From positions 346,634,846-346,698,845 of the forward strand of contig NC_066585.1 in assembly GCF_024323335.1 (NCBI RefSeq): a stretch of DNA of 64,000 nt. Direction: 5' to 3'. The position numbers were made by a program, and so were the translations under genes. The notes beneath the pieces are model-generated. The model was given only the letters and a program-made list of their open reading frames with translations. It had not been told where the DNA came from and searched no databases. Positions 22,937 to 34,190 of this stretch are shown one piece after another (positions within the stretch are counted from its first letter, which is position 1; each line of letters opens with the position of its first letter). The DNA comes from Lathyrus oleraceus. Lineage: Eukaryota > Streptophyta > Magnoliopsida > Fabales > Fabaceae.

Positions 22937-25900
22937 GTTGGTTTCTAAACCCATTGAATACAATGATCCTTCTCCTTCTCCGAATTTTGAATTCCCTGTG
23001 TTTGAGGCTGAGGAGGAAAGTGATGAAGAGGTGTCTGATAAATTGTCTCGTCTACTTGAGCATGAGGAAAAAGCCATTCAGCCATTCGAAGAGCAGATTG
23101 AGCTAGTCAACTTGGGTTCCGAGGAATGTGAAGGAAGTCAAGGTTGGGTCTCGACTGTGTCCAGAGGTGAAGAAGGGGTTGATTGATCTTATTGAGAGTA
23201 TTCAAATGTGTTTTCTTGGTCCTATCAAGACATGTCTGGTTTGGATTCTGAGATTGTGGAGCATAGATTGCCGTTGAAGCTAGAATGCCCGCCAGTCAAG
23301 CAGAAGTTGAGGGGGACTCATCCTGAGATGGCAGTAAAGATCAAAGAAGAAGTGCAGAAGTAGATTGATGCTGGTTTCCTTGTTACTGCAGAGTATCTGC
23401 AGTGGGTGGCCATTATTGTGCTCGTTCCTAAGAAGGATGGAAAAGCCCGTATGTGCGTTGATTATAGAGATTTCAATAAAGCCAGTCCAAAAGATGATTT
23501 CCCTCTGCCACACATTGATATGTTGGTAGACAATACAACTAAATTCATAGTCTTTTCGTTTATGGAAGGATTTTCCAGATATAATCATATCAAGATGGCA
23601 CCCGAGGATATGGAGAAGACCACATTCATTACACCCTGGGGAACATTCTGTTATAGAGTGATGCCTTTCGGTTTAAAGAATGCTGGTGCAACTTACCAGA
23701 GAGAAATAACTACTCTTTTTCATGATATGATGCATAAAGAGATCGAAGTCTATGTTGATGATATGATTGCTAAATCCACTAATGAAGAAGAACATGTTGA
23801 GAATTTGTTAAAGCTATTCCAGCGTTTGAGGAAGTATAAACTCCGCTTGAATCCTAATAAGTGTACTTTTGGTGTTCGTTCTGGTAAGTTTTTGGGCTTT
23901 ATTGTCAGCGAGAAGGGTATTGAAGTTGATCCAGCCAAGGTCAAAGCAATACTAGAAATGCCTGCGCCCAAAACTGAGAAGCAAGTCAAAGGTTTTCTCG
24001 GCCGCTTGAATTATATCTCTAGATTCATTTCACACATGACTGCCACAGGTGCGCCTATATTCAAGCTTCTTCGGAAAGATCAATCTTGTGATTGGACCAA
24101 AGATTTCCAGAAAGCTTTTGACAATATCAAAGAGTATCTGCTTGAGCCTCCGATTTTGTCTCCGCCTATTGAAGGAAGACCGTTGATCATGTATTTGACT
24201 GTGCTTGATGAAAGTATGGGTTGTGTTCTTGGTCAGCAAGATGAGACTGGAAAGAAAGAATATGCAATTTACTACCTCAGTAAGAAATTCACCGATTATG
24301 AGACTCGGTATTCTCTGCTTGAGAAGACTTGTTGCGCATTGGCTTAGGTTGCTAAGCGTCTGCGCCAATATATGTTGAATTATACCACTTGGTTGATATC
24401 CAAAATAGATCCAATCAAGTATATTTTTGAGAAGCCTGCTTTAACTGGGAGGATTTCCCGTTGGCATATGTTGTTATCAGAGTATGATATTGAATACCGA
24501 TCTCAGAAAGCGATCAAAGGTAGTGTCTTGGTTGACCATTTGGCTCACCAATCGATTGAAGATTACCAGTCAGTACAATATGATTTTCCTGACAAAGAGA
24601 TCTTGTACTTGAAAATGAAAGATTGTGATGAACCATTGCTTGAAGAAGGGCCATAACCTGGTTCCCGTTGGGGCATGGTATTTGATGGAGCTGTTAATCA
24701 ATATGGTAATGGCATTGGGGCAGTGATCATCACTCCTCAAGGTACACATTTTCCATTTACAGCTAGATTTATTTTCAAGTGTACAAATAATATGGCTGAG
24801 TATGAAGCTTGCATTATAAGGCTTGAAGAGGCCATTGATCTCATGATCAAGTATTTGGATGTCTATGGAGATTCAACTTTGGTTGTGAATCAGATCAAAG
24901 GTGAATGGGAGACGAATCAACCCGGTTTGATACCATACAGAGATTATACGAGGAGGATTTCAACTTTCTTTACAAAGGTTGAGTTTCATCATATCCCTCA
25001 AGATGAAAACAGGATGGCAGATGCTCTTGCAACTTTAGCTTCAATGATTGTGGTGAAATTCTGTAATGAAGTCCCCAATTTGACTGTGATGCGTCTTGAT
25101 AGGCCAAGTCATGTGTTTGTTGTTGAAAAGATCAAAGATGAGAAGCCATGGTATTTTGATATTACATGTTTCCTCCAAAGTCATATTTACCCGCATGGGG
25201 CATCTTTGAAAGATAAGAAGACTTTGAGAAGATTAGCCAGCAATTTCTACCGGAATGTTGATGTGCTTTACAAGAGAAACTTCGATATGGTTCTGCTCAA
25301 ATGCGTGGATATGCACGAAGCAAACCTATTAATGACTGAAGTCCATGAAGGTTCCTTTGGTACTCATTCCAATAGACATGCAGTGGCAAAGAAGATGTTG
25401 CGAGCAGGTTACTATTGGCTGACAATGGAATCTGACTGTTGCAAGTTTGTGAAGAAATGTCACAAGTGTCAAATTTATGCAGATAAGATTCATGTTCCTC
25501 CGACACTATTGAACGTCATTTCCTCCCCATGGCCCTTCTCCATGTGGGGAATCAATATGATTGGCATGATTGAGCCTAAAGCGTCGAATGGACATTGTTT
25601 CATTTTGGTGGCAATTGACTACTTCACAAAGTGGGTTGAAGCAGCATCGTATGCAAATGTAACCAAGCAAGTTGTTGTGAGGTTTATTAAGAATCAGATC
25701 ATATGCCGTTATGGTGTGCCAAGTAAGATCATTACTGATAATGGTTCGAACTTGAATAATAATATGGTGGAAGCTCTTTGCAAAGACTTCAAGATTGCAC
25801 ATCATAATTCTTCTCCCTACAGACCTAAGATGAATGGGGTTGTTGAAGCTGCAAACAAGAACATCAAGAAGATCATCCAGAAGATGATTGTGACATACAA

Positions 25901-26393
25901 GGATTGGCATGAGATGCTCCCATTTGGTTTGCATGGGTATCGTACATCCATCCGCACTTCAACAGGGGCAACCATTTTATCACTTGTTTATGGCATGGAA
26001 GATGTGCTCCATGTAAAGGTTGAGATCCCATCATTGCGTGTTTTGATGGAAGCCAAGTTGACTGAGGCTGAATGGTGTCAGACCAGGTATGATCAGCTGA
26101 ATTTGATTGAAGAGAAGAGGTTGACTGCCATGTGCCATGGTCAGTTGTATCAGTAAAGAATGAAGAAAGCTTTTGATAAGGTCAGACCTCGTATGTTCAG
26201 AGAAGGTGACCTTGTGCTCAAGAAGATTCTATCCTTCAAACCAGATTCTAGGGGCAAATAGACTCCTAATTATGAAGGCCTATATGTTGTTAAGAGAGTC
26301 TTTTCAGGCGGTGCCTTGATTCTTACAACTATGGAATGTGAGGAGTTCACACGTCCTGTGAACGTAGATGCAATCAAGAAATACTTTTCCTAA
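22937..26393 (+). pseudogene. Ogre pol: RT, RNase H, aRNase H, integrase (copy A)
   Basis: Complete but broken pol. The N-terminal linker is KPIEYNDPSPSPNFEFPV. RT has MCVDYRDFNKASPKDDFPLP, MPFGLKNAGATYQR and catalytic YVDDM at about 23752-23766. The connection and first RNase H include PIEGRPLIMYL and EKTCCALA. A second, archaeal-type RNase H starts near 24675 (FDGAVNQYGNGIGAVI, NNMAEYEACI, YGDSTLVVNQIKG, DENRMADALATLAS). Integrase has a zinc-binding H-H-C-C (HEGSFGTHSNRH, CHKCQIY) and D-D-E core (WGINMIG, IITDNGSN, GVVEAANK). The C-terminal domain ends at TAA 26391. The dual RNase H is characteristic of the Tat/Ogre lineage. Damage: a frameshift near 23150, TAG 23361, TAG 24345, TAA 24654, TAA 26154 and TAG near 26259. 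Confidence 0.92.
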
Positions 26394-28138
26394 AAAGAAA
26401 AGAATATCTCGCTAAGTTGAAAACCCGAAAGGGCGACTTATGCAAAAATGAGCGTCTCGGTGGATTGAAAACCCGAAAGGGCGATCCAGGCAAAAATTAG
26501 AGACATAAAACAGAAAGAATTATCCCGATAAATTGAGTACCCCACCTTTGGACAATTTATGCAAAAATTAGGGATTATGGCAAGTAACTCAGCCTAATGA
26601 TCTTCAGTCTTGAAAACCTTCTTAAGCACGTTGTCGGATTCTGATCCCCAATAGCGGCCAAGAGCATATAGGATGTCAAGAGTTGGTAGAAGGATTAGTG
26701 ATCATGGTATTCAATGTAGCCCTTTTCCATGTAAATTACCATTTTCAACTTTTGTAAAGATCTATGGAGTCTTGTCATTTACAAACTACCATTCCATTAA
26801 ATAAAGTTGAGCTTTTATCCAATTGTTTCTACTCTTGTTTAATTCAGCCAAATAGATTTAAATTTTATTATGATCATTTTTGAAATTAAAATTTTAAGCA
26901 AAATCATATTTTCTTAAACATATAAAAGCATTAATTTTAAGTAATCGATTTCATTAAGAGGAATATCAACATTGGTTTGAAAGCGGTAAGCCCTAAGTGC
27001 GGAGCATTATTGGTTCTTCCCAAGCAGTTGGCGTAACTCCTGTCTTTCATCCCCAGCAGCATGTCAGTATCCGGTGTTTATTGATTTCCCCAGCCAAGTT
27101 CGTCGGCATCTCCAACTGAGTTTATGATCGTCATCCCTCGGTTTGTAGGCATTTCGTTGCAGCAGTTTGCATGGTTTCGATAGAACTTTGTTTCTCCACA
27201 AGTTGGCATCAGATTTGTCCCCGGTCGGAATTTCTCCTGGTTTTTGAGCAGCTATTTGTGTTTATCCCCTGCAGGGGTGTCTCCCCATTTAATATAGTGT
27301 TAACCTAAAATTCCCCGCGAAGTTAATAGCAATTTCCTCAGCAGATCTCCTCATTTCTTCCCCAGACAGGGTTGAACCTTCGAGATGTTTGATCTCTCTC
27401 CGTGCAGTTGTTTCCCTCTTTTGTGGATTGGCTAGGAATTGTATCGATGATTCAAACCAGCGATATTTTGTATCCTTTGTGATTGTTTTGTCAGCATAAT
27501 CATCATATATACATACACAGATACACTCATATAAGTTGCATTATCACATTATTACATTTTTGTAATTTTTGATCCTCTGCTATGGTGGTATACTTTTTCC
27601 CCATACAAATTTGGTTTATCTGTCCTCTTTCAATTATAGAGTGTCAGCCCATTAAGCAGAAAGACTTTAACCTTTTTATTTCCCCACTCAGTTATATCCT
27701 CGTGGATGATTGTTATTTCAGTTTCCTCCCTAGTAGAGTATCTGAAAGGAACCACTCCCCTTGAGTTATATCCTCATTGGGTTGAGTCCTTGATTGACCG
27801 CTTCTTTTTAGATCTTACCTAGATAGATGCTTTTGGTCCCCTGAGAATATATTACCCAGTAAATGGTAATATTCTTCTCATGTTTCACTTTTGTCCAATA
27901 CCCGGCAAAAGTAACCCTTTTTTTTCCCAGTGGATCCATTTTCACGTTTCCCCAGGAAGTATATCCTTGATATGTTCATCCTAACTGATGACAGATATTT
28001 TCTTCCCCTACTTTGAGTTTATCCTTGATATGTTCATCCTAACCGGTGATGGATATTCTCTTTCTAGAATTCTACCCTGTCAGATTTTGTTATCCCTATA
28101 CCCAGTAACCGGTAGTGGATAATATATTTCTAATCCTC
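26394..28138 (+). other. Ogre A 3' untranslated region, truncated
   Basis: Non-coding. It starts with three tandem hairpin units (26413-26560, listed below). Next is a pyrimidine-rich part with repeated TCCCCAGCAG-like words (exact at 27050-27059). It ends with two copies of the TATCCTTGATATGTTCATCC repeat (27961-28060), which is expanded in copy C. No PPT and no 3' LTR follow; near 28138 the sequence changes abruptly into gag of element B. The truncation is inferred by comparison with copy C, whose 3' UTR continues to a PPT and LTR. Confidence 0.75.
26413..26560 (+). ncRNA. Three tandem RNA-like hairpins after pol stop, Ogre A
   Basis: Unit 1: arms TAAGTTG (26413-26419) and CGACTTA (26434-26440), AAAA bulge, inner CCC-GAAA-GGG. 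Unit 2: arms GGATTG (26462-26467) and CGATCC (26482-26487), the same bulge and inner stem-loop. Unit 3: arms ATAAATTG (26528-26535) and CAATTTAT (26553-26560) with an AGTA bulge. Each is followed by GCAAAAAT. The arms differ yet pair (one T-G wobble in each of units 1 and 2). Copy C has the same three units at 43366-43497 (minus). This is a structured RNA candidate of unknown role and not a known ncRNA family. Confidence 0.55.
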
Positions 28139-29475
28139 CTGTGTTGAAGATCTTTTCTTCCCTAGTCGATGTGGTTCCTATGCCTTACAGTCAGTTGCTC
28201 GCTCATTTGCTTCATGAATCCTTGATTCAGTTGAGGGAATTGGGACCTCCTCCTAATCCCCTTCCTCCAGGTTACGACGCCAATGCAAGATGTGAATTCC
28301 ATTCTGGTGCTCCCAGACACAATGTTGAGAATTGCAAGGCACTAAAGCATAAGGTACAAGATTTAATTTACTCTAAGGCAATTTCGTTCGCACCAAATGG
28401 TCCAACGTTAACAACAATCCCATGCCTCCCCATGCCGGTCCTTCTATGGGTATGATGGAAGAATCTCATGAATACAGTATAGTGATTGGTGTTGATAAAG
28501 TGAAGACTTCTCTAACAGTGGTCAAAGAAAAGTTGTTGTCAAATAATGTATTCCCTGGATGCTTAGCCGATTGTGAATAATGTTTGTTGAATCCTCAGGG
28601 TTGTGAACGTCTGAAAATGGGTATCTAGAAATTGATGAATGAAGGCTATTTTGTGGTAGAGCAAGTTTCTAATGATGAACAAGTGGCTACTCTTGAGTTT
28701 CCTAAGAATTCTTTGACCAATTTGACTATAGAGGGCTTGTTGATAAAGCCGAGTACGTTGGTGGTCAGAGCTTTTGATGGTTCACGAAGGACAGTGGTGG
28801 GAGAAATGGACTTACCCATCAAGGTGTGGCCTTATACTTTATGCACTACTTTCTTTGTGATGGATATATTTCTGGCTTATAGCTACCTGCTGGGTCATCC
28901 GTGGATACATTCGGCTGGGGCAGTTACCTCTACCCTCCATCGGAAGTTGAAGTTCATCATCAACGACAAAATGATTATAATAGATGGAGAAGAAGATGTA
29001 TTGGTCAGTCAACTGTCATCATTCAGATATATAGAAGTGGGTGGGGAGATTCATGAAACCCTATTTTAGGCTTTTGAGATTGCTAATGTGTTGATGGCTC
29101 CACTCAAGACAAAGGATCCAAGAAGTTTGAACTACCCATGTCCTCCTTAAAATATGTCAAGACTGTGATAGAAGCTGGACACCCCGAAGGTTGGGGAAGA
29201 GTACTCGAGTTGCCCACAAACAAAGATAAATCTGGGTCGGGGTATCAACCATGACAGATAACGCAAGGGACAAATCAGAAGACTGCCAAGGGGCAAGTCC
29301 CTCCCACTCCAGAGACGTTCGTTAATGCTGGACACTTGTTCGAAGGGCAGATCTCTCTCGTGGATGATGAAGCCAGTACTGCTGATGCAGATTGCTTTGT
29401 ATGCAAAAAGGCTCCAGGCCAAGAGCTTAGTAATTGGACTTCTGTGGAGGTTCCTCAAGTTACAATGATGAAAAA
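28139..29475 (+). pseudogene. Tat/Ogre-lineage element B: gag C-terminus and protease
   Basis: Fragment of a second, diverged element. It opens within gag with VVPMPYSQLLAHLL and the zinc-binding-like RCEFHSGAPRHNVENCKALK, which aligns with, but clearly differs from, copy A's FHQGAPGHDIENC. The protease part is broken (28632-29069): the D-T-G region is missing, while FDGSRRTVVGEMDLPIKV and YLLGHPWIHSAGAV remain. The linker up to the intron ends NWTSVEVPQVTMMKK in another frame, so there is at least one frameshift after 29069. No LTR or ORF1 of B is present; the left end is a sharp join to copy A's 3' UTR. It is a decayed fragment with no expected product. Confidence 0.82.
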
Positions 29476-29697
29476 GTAATTTCCTTTTTTTACTTTCAAA
29501 AACCCTAAGCTCTGCCCAAAGCATAGGGGAAATTGTAAGGCCCCCATTTTTCTAAACTATGTTTATCATAAATAAATGAGCATTTCACATTCACTTTGTT
29601 CCCTGTCTATCATTTTTTCTGTTTTAAAAAGACGACAATGTTTCATCTTTTCATTTTCTATCATTCTAAAAAAGAGCATGTATCACCATTCGTGCAG
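29476..29697 (+). other. Intron between protease and RT, element B
   Basis: A 222-bp segment, GTAATTTCC...CATTCGTGCAG, T-rich before the acceptor. Splicing joins ATG AAA AA|A TCC AAA, phase 2, at the position used in Ogre A. The intron sequences of A and B have diverged, while the position, donor GTAATT and acceptor TGCAG are shared. Confidence 0.72.
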
Positions 29698-30398
29698 ATC
29701 CAAATTGGATTCTCTTGATAACGGTACCGCTATGGCTCATCATGACTTTGAAAATCCAATTTACCACGCCGATGAAGCTGGTGAGGAAGATTGTGATCTC
29801 CCCGAAGAATTGGCCCGACTATTGGAGCAAGAGTCAAAGTTCATTCAACCGTATTAAGACCTGCTGAAAGTGATCAATCTCGGATCCAAGGATTGTAAGA
29901 AAGAAGTGAAGATAGGCGCTGCCTTAGATAAGGATGTCAGGAAGGGGTTGATTGAATTGTTGCACAAATATGTCTATGTGTTTGCTTGGTCATACCAAGA
30001 TATGTCTAGGTTGGATACATATATTATAGTGCACCGCTTGCCGCTCAAAGATGAATGTCCTTTTGTGAAGAAGAAACTGAGAAGAACTCGACCTGATATG
30101 GCTATCAAGATAAAGAAAGAGGTTAAGAAACAGTTCGATGCCGGTTTCTTAGCAGTATCTAACTATCCCCAGCGGGTTGTGAACATTGTGCCAGTGCCTA
30201 AGAAAGACGGTAAGGTACGAATGTGTGTTAATTACAGGGAGTTGAACAGAGCAAGCCCAAAAGATGATTTTCCGCTCCCACATATTGATGTGTTGGTGAA
30301 TAATATTGCTCAATCCTCAATGTTCTCGTTCATGAATGGGTTTTCTGGCTATAATCAGATAAAGATGGCTCCGAAAGACATGGAAAAAACTACCTTCG
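29698..30398 (+). pseudogene. Element B reverse transcriptase, N-terminal half
   Basis: Reads KLDSLDNGTAMAHHDFENPI at the pol N-terminus, one in-frame TAA at 29855 (probably CAA originally), then RT with NIVPVPKKDGKVRMCVNYRE, ASPKDDFPLPHIDVLV and GFSGYNQIKMAPKDMEKTTF. It is cut after TTFV by insertion of copy C at 30399, before the YVDD box. The rest of B must lie beyond the window, on the far side of C. The open frame 29870-30403 is the longest intact piece. Confidence 0.88.
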
Positions 30399-32309
30399 TG
30401 TAGCGGTAAATTCATTATCATCAAGCTATGGATAAGCTAAACATCAAATAACAAGAGTCGCCACCGCGCTTTTATTGTTTCCAAGGGAAAAGGGAAAAAG
30501 TACGAACAAAACCCAAAAGTAAGAAGTTTTCGAATCAAAACTAATGAAATGTCAGAGATTACAGGTAAGGGGGTTGGTTACACAGAGGGAAGGTGTTAGC
30601 ACCCAAAGTGTCCTAGGTACTCCTAGGGAGCCCTTTTTGTGTGCATATGTATTTGGTACAAAAAATGATGTTTACAAACAAATAGAATGGGGAGGATGAG
30701 AAAAGAATTCATTAATTATATTTTTATGTTTGACAAGACCTTCAGACTTGTGCCTACGTACCAAAATAAAAATGAGGGATCAAAACCTCGTAGTTCGTGA
30801 TACAAATTTCAAAGTGGATGCATTGCTTTTAACAAAATTTAAGTTTGAAAGGCATAAAGGCCTAGAAATGGTTTGAATGAGTTAGTTCTTTTTTTGGCTT
30901 TTTGAAAGTTTATGTCAAGTATAGTTAAGTTTATTTACAAATTTGATTTAAGAAAAAAAAGTTTGAAAATGCAATGGCATAAGGCCAAAGTTTCTACCTT
31001 TTTGCAAAGTGGTCAAAGTTTGGAACAAAATAAGTTTAAACAAAGAAAATTTTAAAAGGAGGGAGATATTTTGAAATTAAAGAAATGGGGAGAAGATGAA
31101 TAGACTAATCCTATGCACAAAATTAAAAGTTAAGGGTTGAAAAGATCTGACCAATGGGTAGCAATCAAATAGACAAGAATGTCAATAGAAACCCAAATTC
31201 CCTTGGACATTTAGAATCAAGCAACACTCAAATGCATGATTATATTATCTTGAAGAGCAAGGCATCAAATAAATATAGCCACATCCAAGCTTTAGCCACT
31301 CCATGATCTTCTTCAAATTAGCCCATGTAACAGATGAATTCCATAAGTCACAAGTTTAAAATAACAGCTTCACAATGATCATGTTGCAGATGAACTCAGA
31401 GGGATCTTGAATGATGTATCAGATGAAGTTCAATATTGCAAGCATTTGGTTTCACAAAAGTTGGCATTGGCCAAGTCCTTTAGCATAGGAATGTTGCCTA
31501 AGTTCTAAGTCCATTTGTCCAAGATCAAGCCAACAGTCCACACAAAAGTTTTTTTAGGGTTTTTGTTGTTATTATGTACATTAATGGTCAAAGACCACAC
31601 AAACAAAAAAAGTATACACAAACAAGATATATCACACAATATGGTCCAAATGGACAAAGTAAAAATTGCATTAACATAAACAATTAGAATGGTATGAATA
31701 ATGGCAAATGAATAAAGACTAAAATTAAATGGCATTAAAGTAAATGGCTAGAAATTAAAAGTTAGTTGTTTATGAGTTAGAAATTAGTATTGTTTTGCTT
31801 TTGCTTTTCATTTTTTAGTCATTCTTTGGAGAACACTCAACACACTTATCACAAGTATGGATCCTTGAGCCAAGACATCTTCCAAAGGAAGGAAAAAAGA
31901 CCAAGTTTCCACACAATACCATGAAAGAGGGGAGACTTACAATCTCACTAACTAGAATGCTATGCCTTTTATATCACAAATTTATCGCTATGTTAAGCAA
32001 TCGTAATTGGACTTATGTAGAAGTCACAATTATTTGAGGTCGGGCAATAGAATTTTGGTGTTAATGCATGTTAGATACATAGTATAATGGACTATGCTCA
32101 TGAAACATACCACACACAAAAAGAATATGCAAAAGAGGTGGCCTAATCTCATCCATACTTATGTTGATTTTTCAATCAACTAGCCTTAGGACTTTGAGAT
32201 ATCATAAGCCAAATGAGACGAATGGATAAAGAAGGGGAATGAGATGAAGAGGGAGGGGAATGGATCAAAACTCAAATTGGTTAAAGGAGGACTTTTACCA
32301 AATTAATAT

Positions 32310-33497
32310 CATCCATTCATTTTGGAAGATGGAATGTACATTCCATCAAATCTTCTAAATCCAATGATATTAACTTGACAAAGTCAAATCAACCTTGACC
32401 AAAGCCTAACAACAAGAGTCAAACTCAAACAAGTCATCACAAATGGTCAACACAATTAATTGGCATATATTCAAATTTAAAATACTAAAATAATGCATTT
32501 AAATCAAATATGGTTTGTCAAATTCCTAAAACCTCATCAAAACACCAAAGAAATGGCCATGATATTTATCATAGGTCAAACAAGGTCAAAGGACTTTGGA
32601 GAAAAAATTTCAGAATTTTTAAAGACTTAAAAGTATTTTTAAACAATTAAAAATAATCACAAAATCAATTAAATCATGAAAAATATTAATAATGATCCTA
32701 AAAATAATTTTAATTCAGAATATGAAAAAGGAAATTATTTGAAATTATTTGGTGAAACTCTCATATTTTTTGGATCAATATTAAAATTATAATGAATTAA
32801 TGAAAATAAAAGGATTAAAATGAAAATCAGAAAATAGAAAAAAACGTGGACCACTTGATCTCCCTCATTAATTGAGGTGGCAGATCAAGTGGTCCTTAGC
32901 GCACATCCATTCATTTTGGGAGATGGAATGTACATTCCATCAAATCCCCTAAATCCAATGATATTAACTTGACAAAGTCAAATCAACCTTGACCAAAGCC
33001 CAACAACAAGAGTCAAACTCAAACAAGTCATCACAAATGGTCAACACAATTAATTGGCATTTATTCAAATTTAAAATACTAAAATAATGCATTTAAGTCA
33101 AATATGGTTTGTCAAATTCCTAAAACCTCATCAAAACACCAAAGAAATGGCCATGAGATTTATCATAGGTCAAACAAGGTCAAAGGACTTTGGAGAAAAA
33201 ATTTCAGAATTTTTAAAGACTTAAAAGTAATTTTTAAACAATTAAAAATAATCATAAAATCAATTAAATCATGAAAAATATTAATAATGATCCAAAATAT
33301 AATTTTAATTCAGAATATGAAAAAGGAAATTTTTTGAATTTTTTTGGTGAAACTCTCATATTTTTTGGATCAATATTAAAATTATAATGAATTAATGAAA
33401 ATAAAAGGGTTAAAATGAAAATCAGAAAATAGAAAAAAACGTGGACCACTTGATCTCCCTCATTAATTGAGGTGGCAGATCAAGTGGTCCTTAGCGT
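32310..33497 (-). repeat. 594-bp tandem duplication inside LTR C
   Basis: The segment starting CATCCATTCATTTTGG at 32310 recurs at 32904. The phrase GGTCCTTAGCG recurs at 32891 and 33486, giving a period of 594-595 bp. The two copies differ at few positions (for example AGATTTATC/ATATTTATC and GGAAATT variants). LTR A has a single copy. Confidence 0.9.
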
Positions 33498-34180
33498 GCG
33501 TTCCACAATGGACACTAGTCAATGCGCTGTAGGGATGGTAATCAGAACCAACACGTGAGATTAAAATATTTGAAAAAGATCTTGTGGTCTGGAGAGATGC
33601 CAACACATCGTCGGAGCTGTAACTCCGGTCTTCTTCTCCGGTGGACCTCACCGGACTGGTCCACCCTCAACCATCACCAAAATAAAAAAGGAGGACATGA
33701 TCTGAAAGAAAAAATGGCATAGAGCACGAATCTGACCTCAATTTCAACTAACTCAAAATATATAAAAAGATATGAGGAGTTGAATTTTGAGGTGTGTCAA
33801 CTGAGTTGCTTCGATTTGACCTCTAAGCAACTCAATCTTCTTACCTACATTGGTAGGACTTCAGACAACCAAAGATCCAAGAGAATTGAGTAAAATTAAG
33901 TGAGAATCGAAGAGATGAAGTTTTCTGAAAATTACCTTCAATGCTATACAGTTCTTGATGTGGCTTGCTCCAAACACGATCTGATCACACTTGAGAAGCT
34001 AGCAGGAAGTGATTAGAGAGGTTGCAAGGCTTTGGATCCTGGAGTTCTTGAATCTCCAACAGTTGAGATTCAAACTTAAATTTCAAATTGAAATTTCTCA
34101 GGTTTTCCTTTAGAATGAGAGGGTTTCAATGGGGGGCAAAGTTGGCGTGCAAAGTGTTGTTCAAATGAGCTCAGAGGCGT

Positions 34181-34190
34181 TCTATTTATA
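34181..34190 (-). promoter_or_regulatory. TATA box of Ogre LTR C
   Basis: Minus strand TATAAATAGA, at the place equivalent to 13551-13560 in LTR A. Confidence 0.65.

Noticed and set aside
32310..33497. The 594-bp duplication as an assembly error
   Set aside because: The two units differ at several positions and by small indels, which an assembly copy would not show; long reads would still be decisive.
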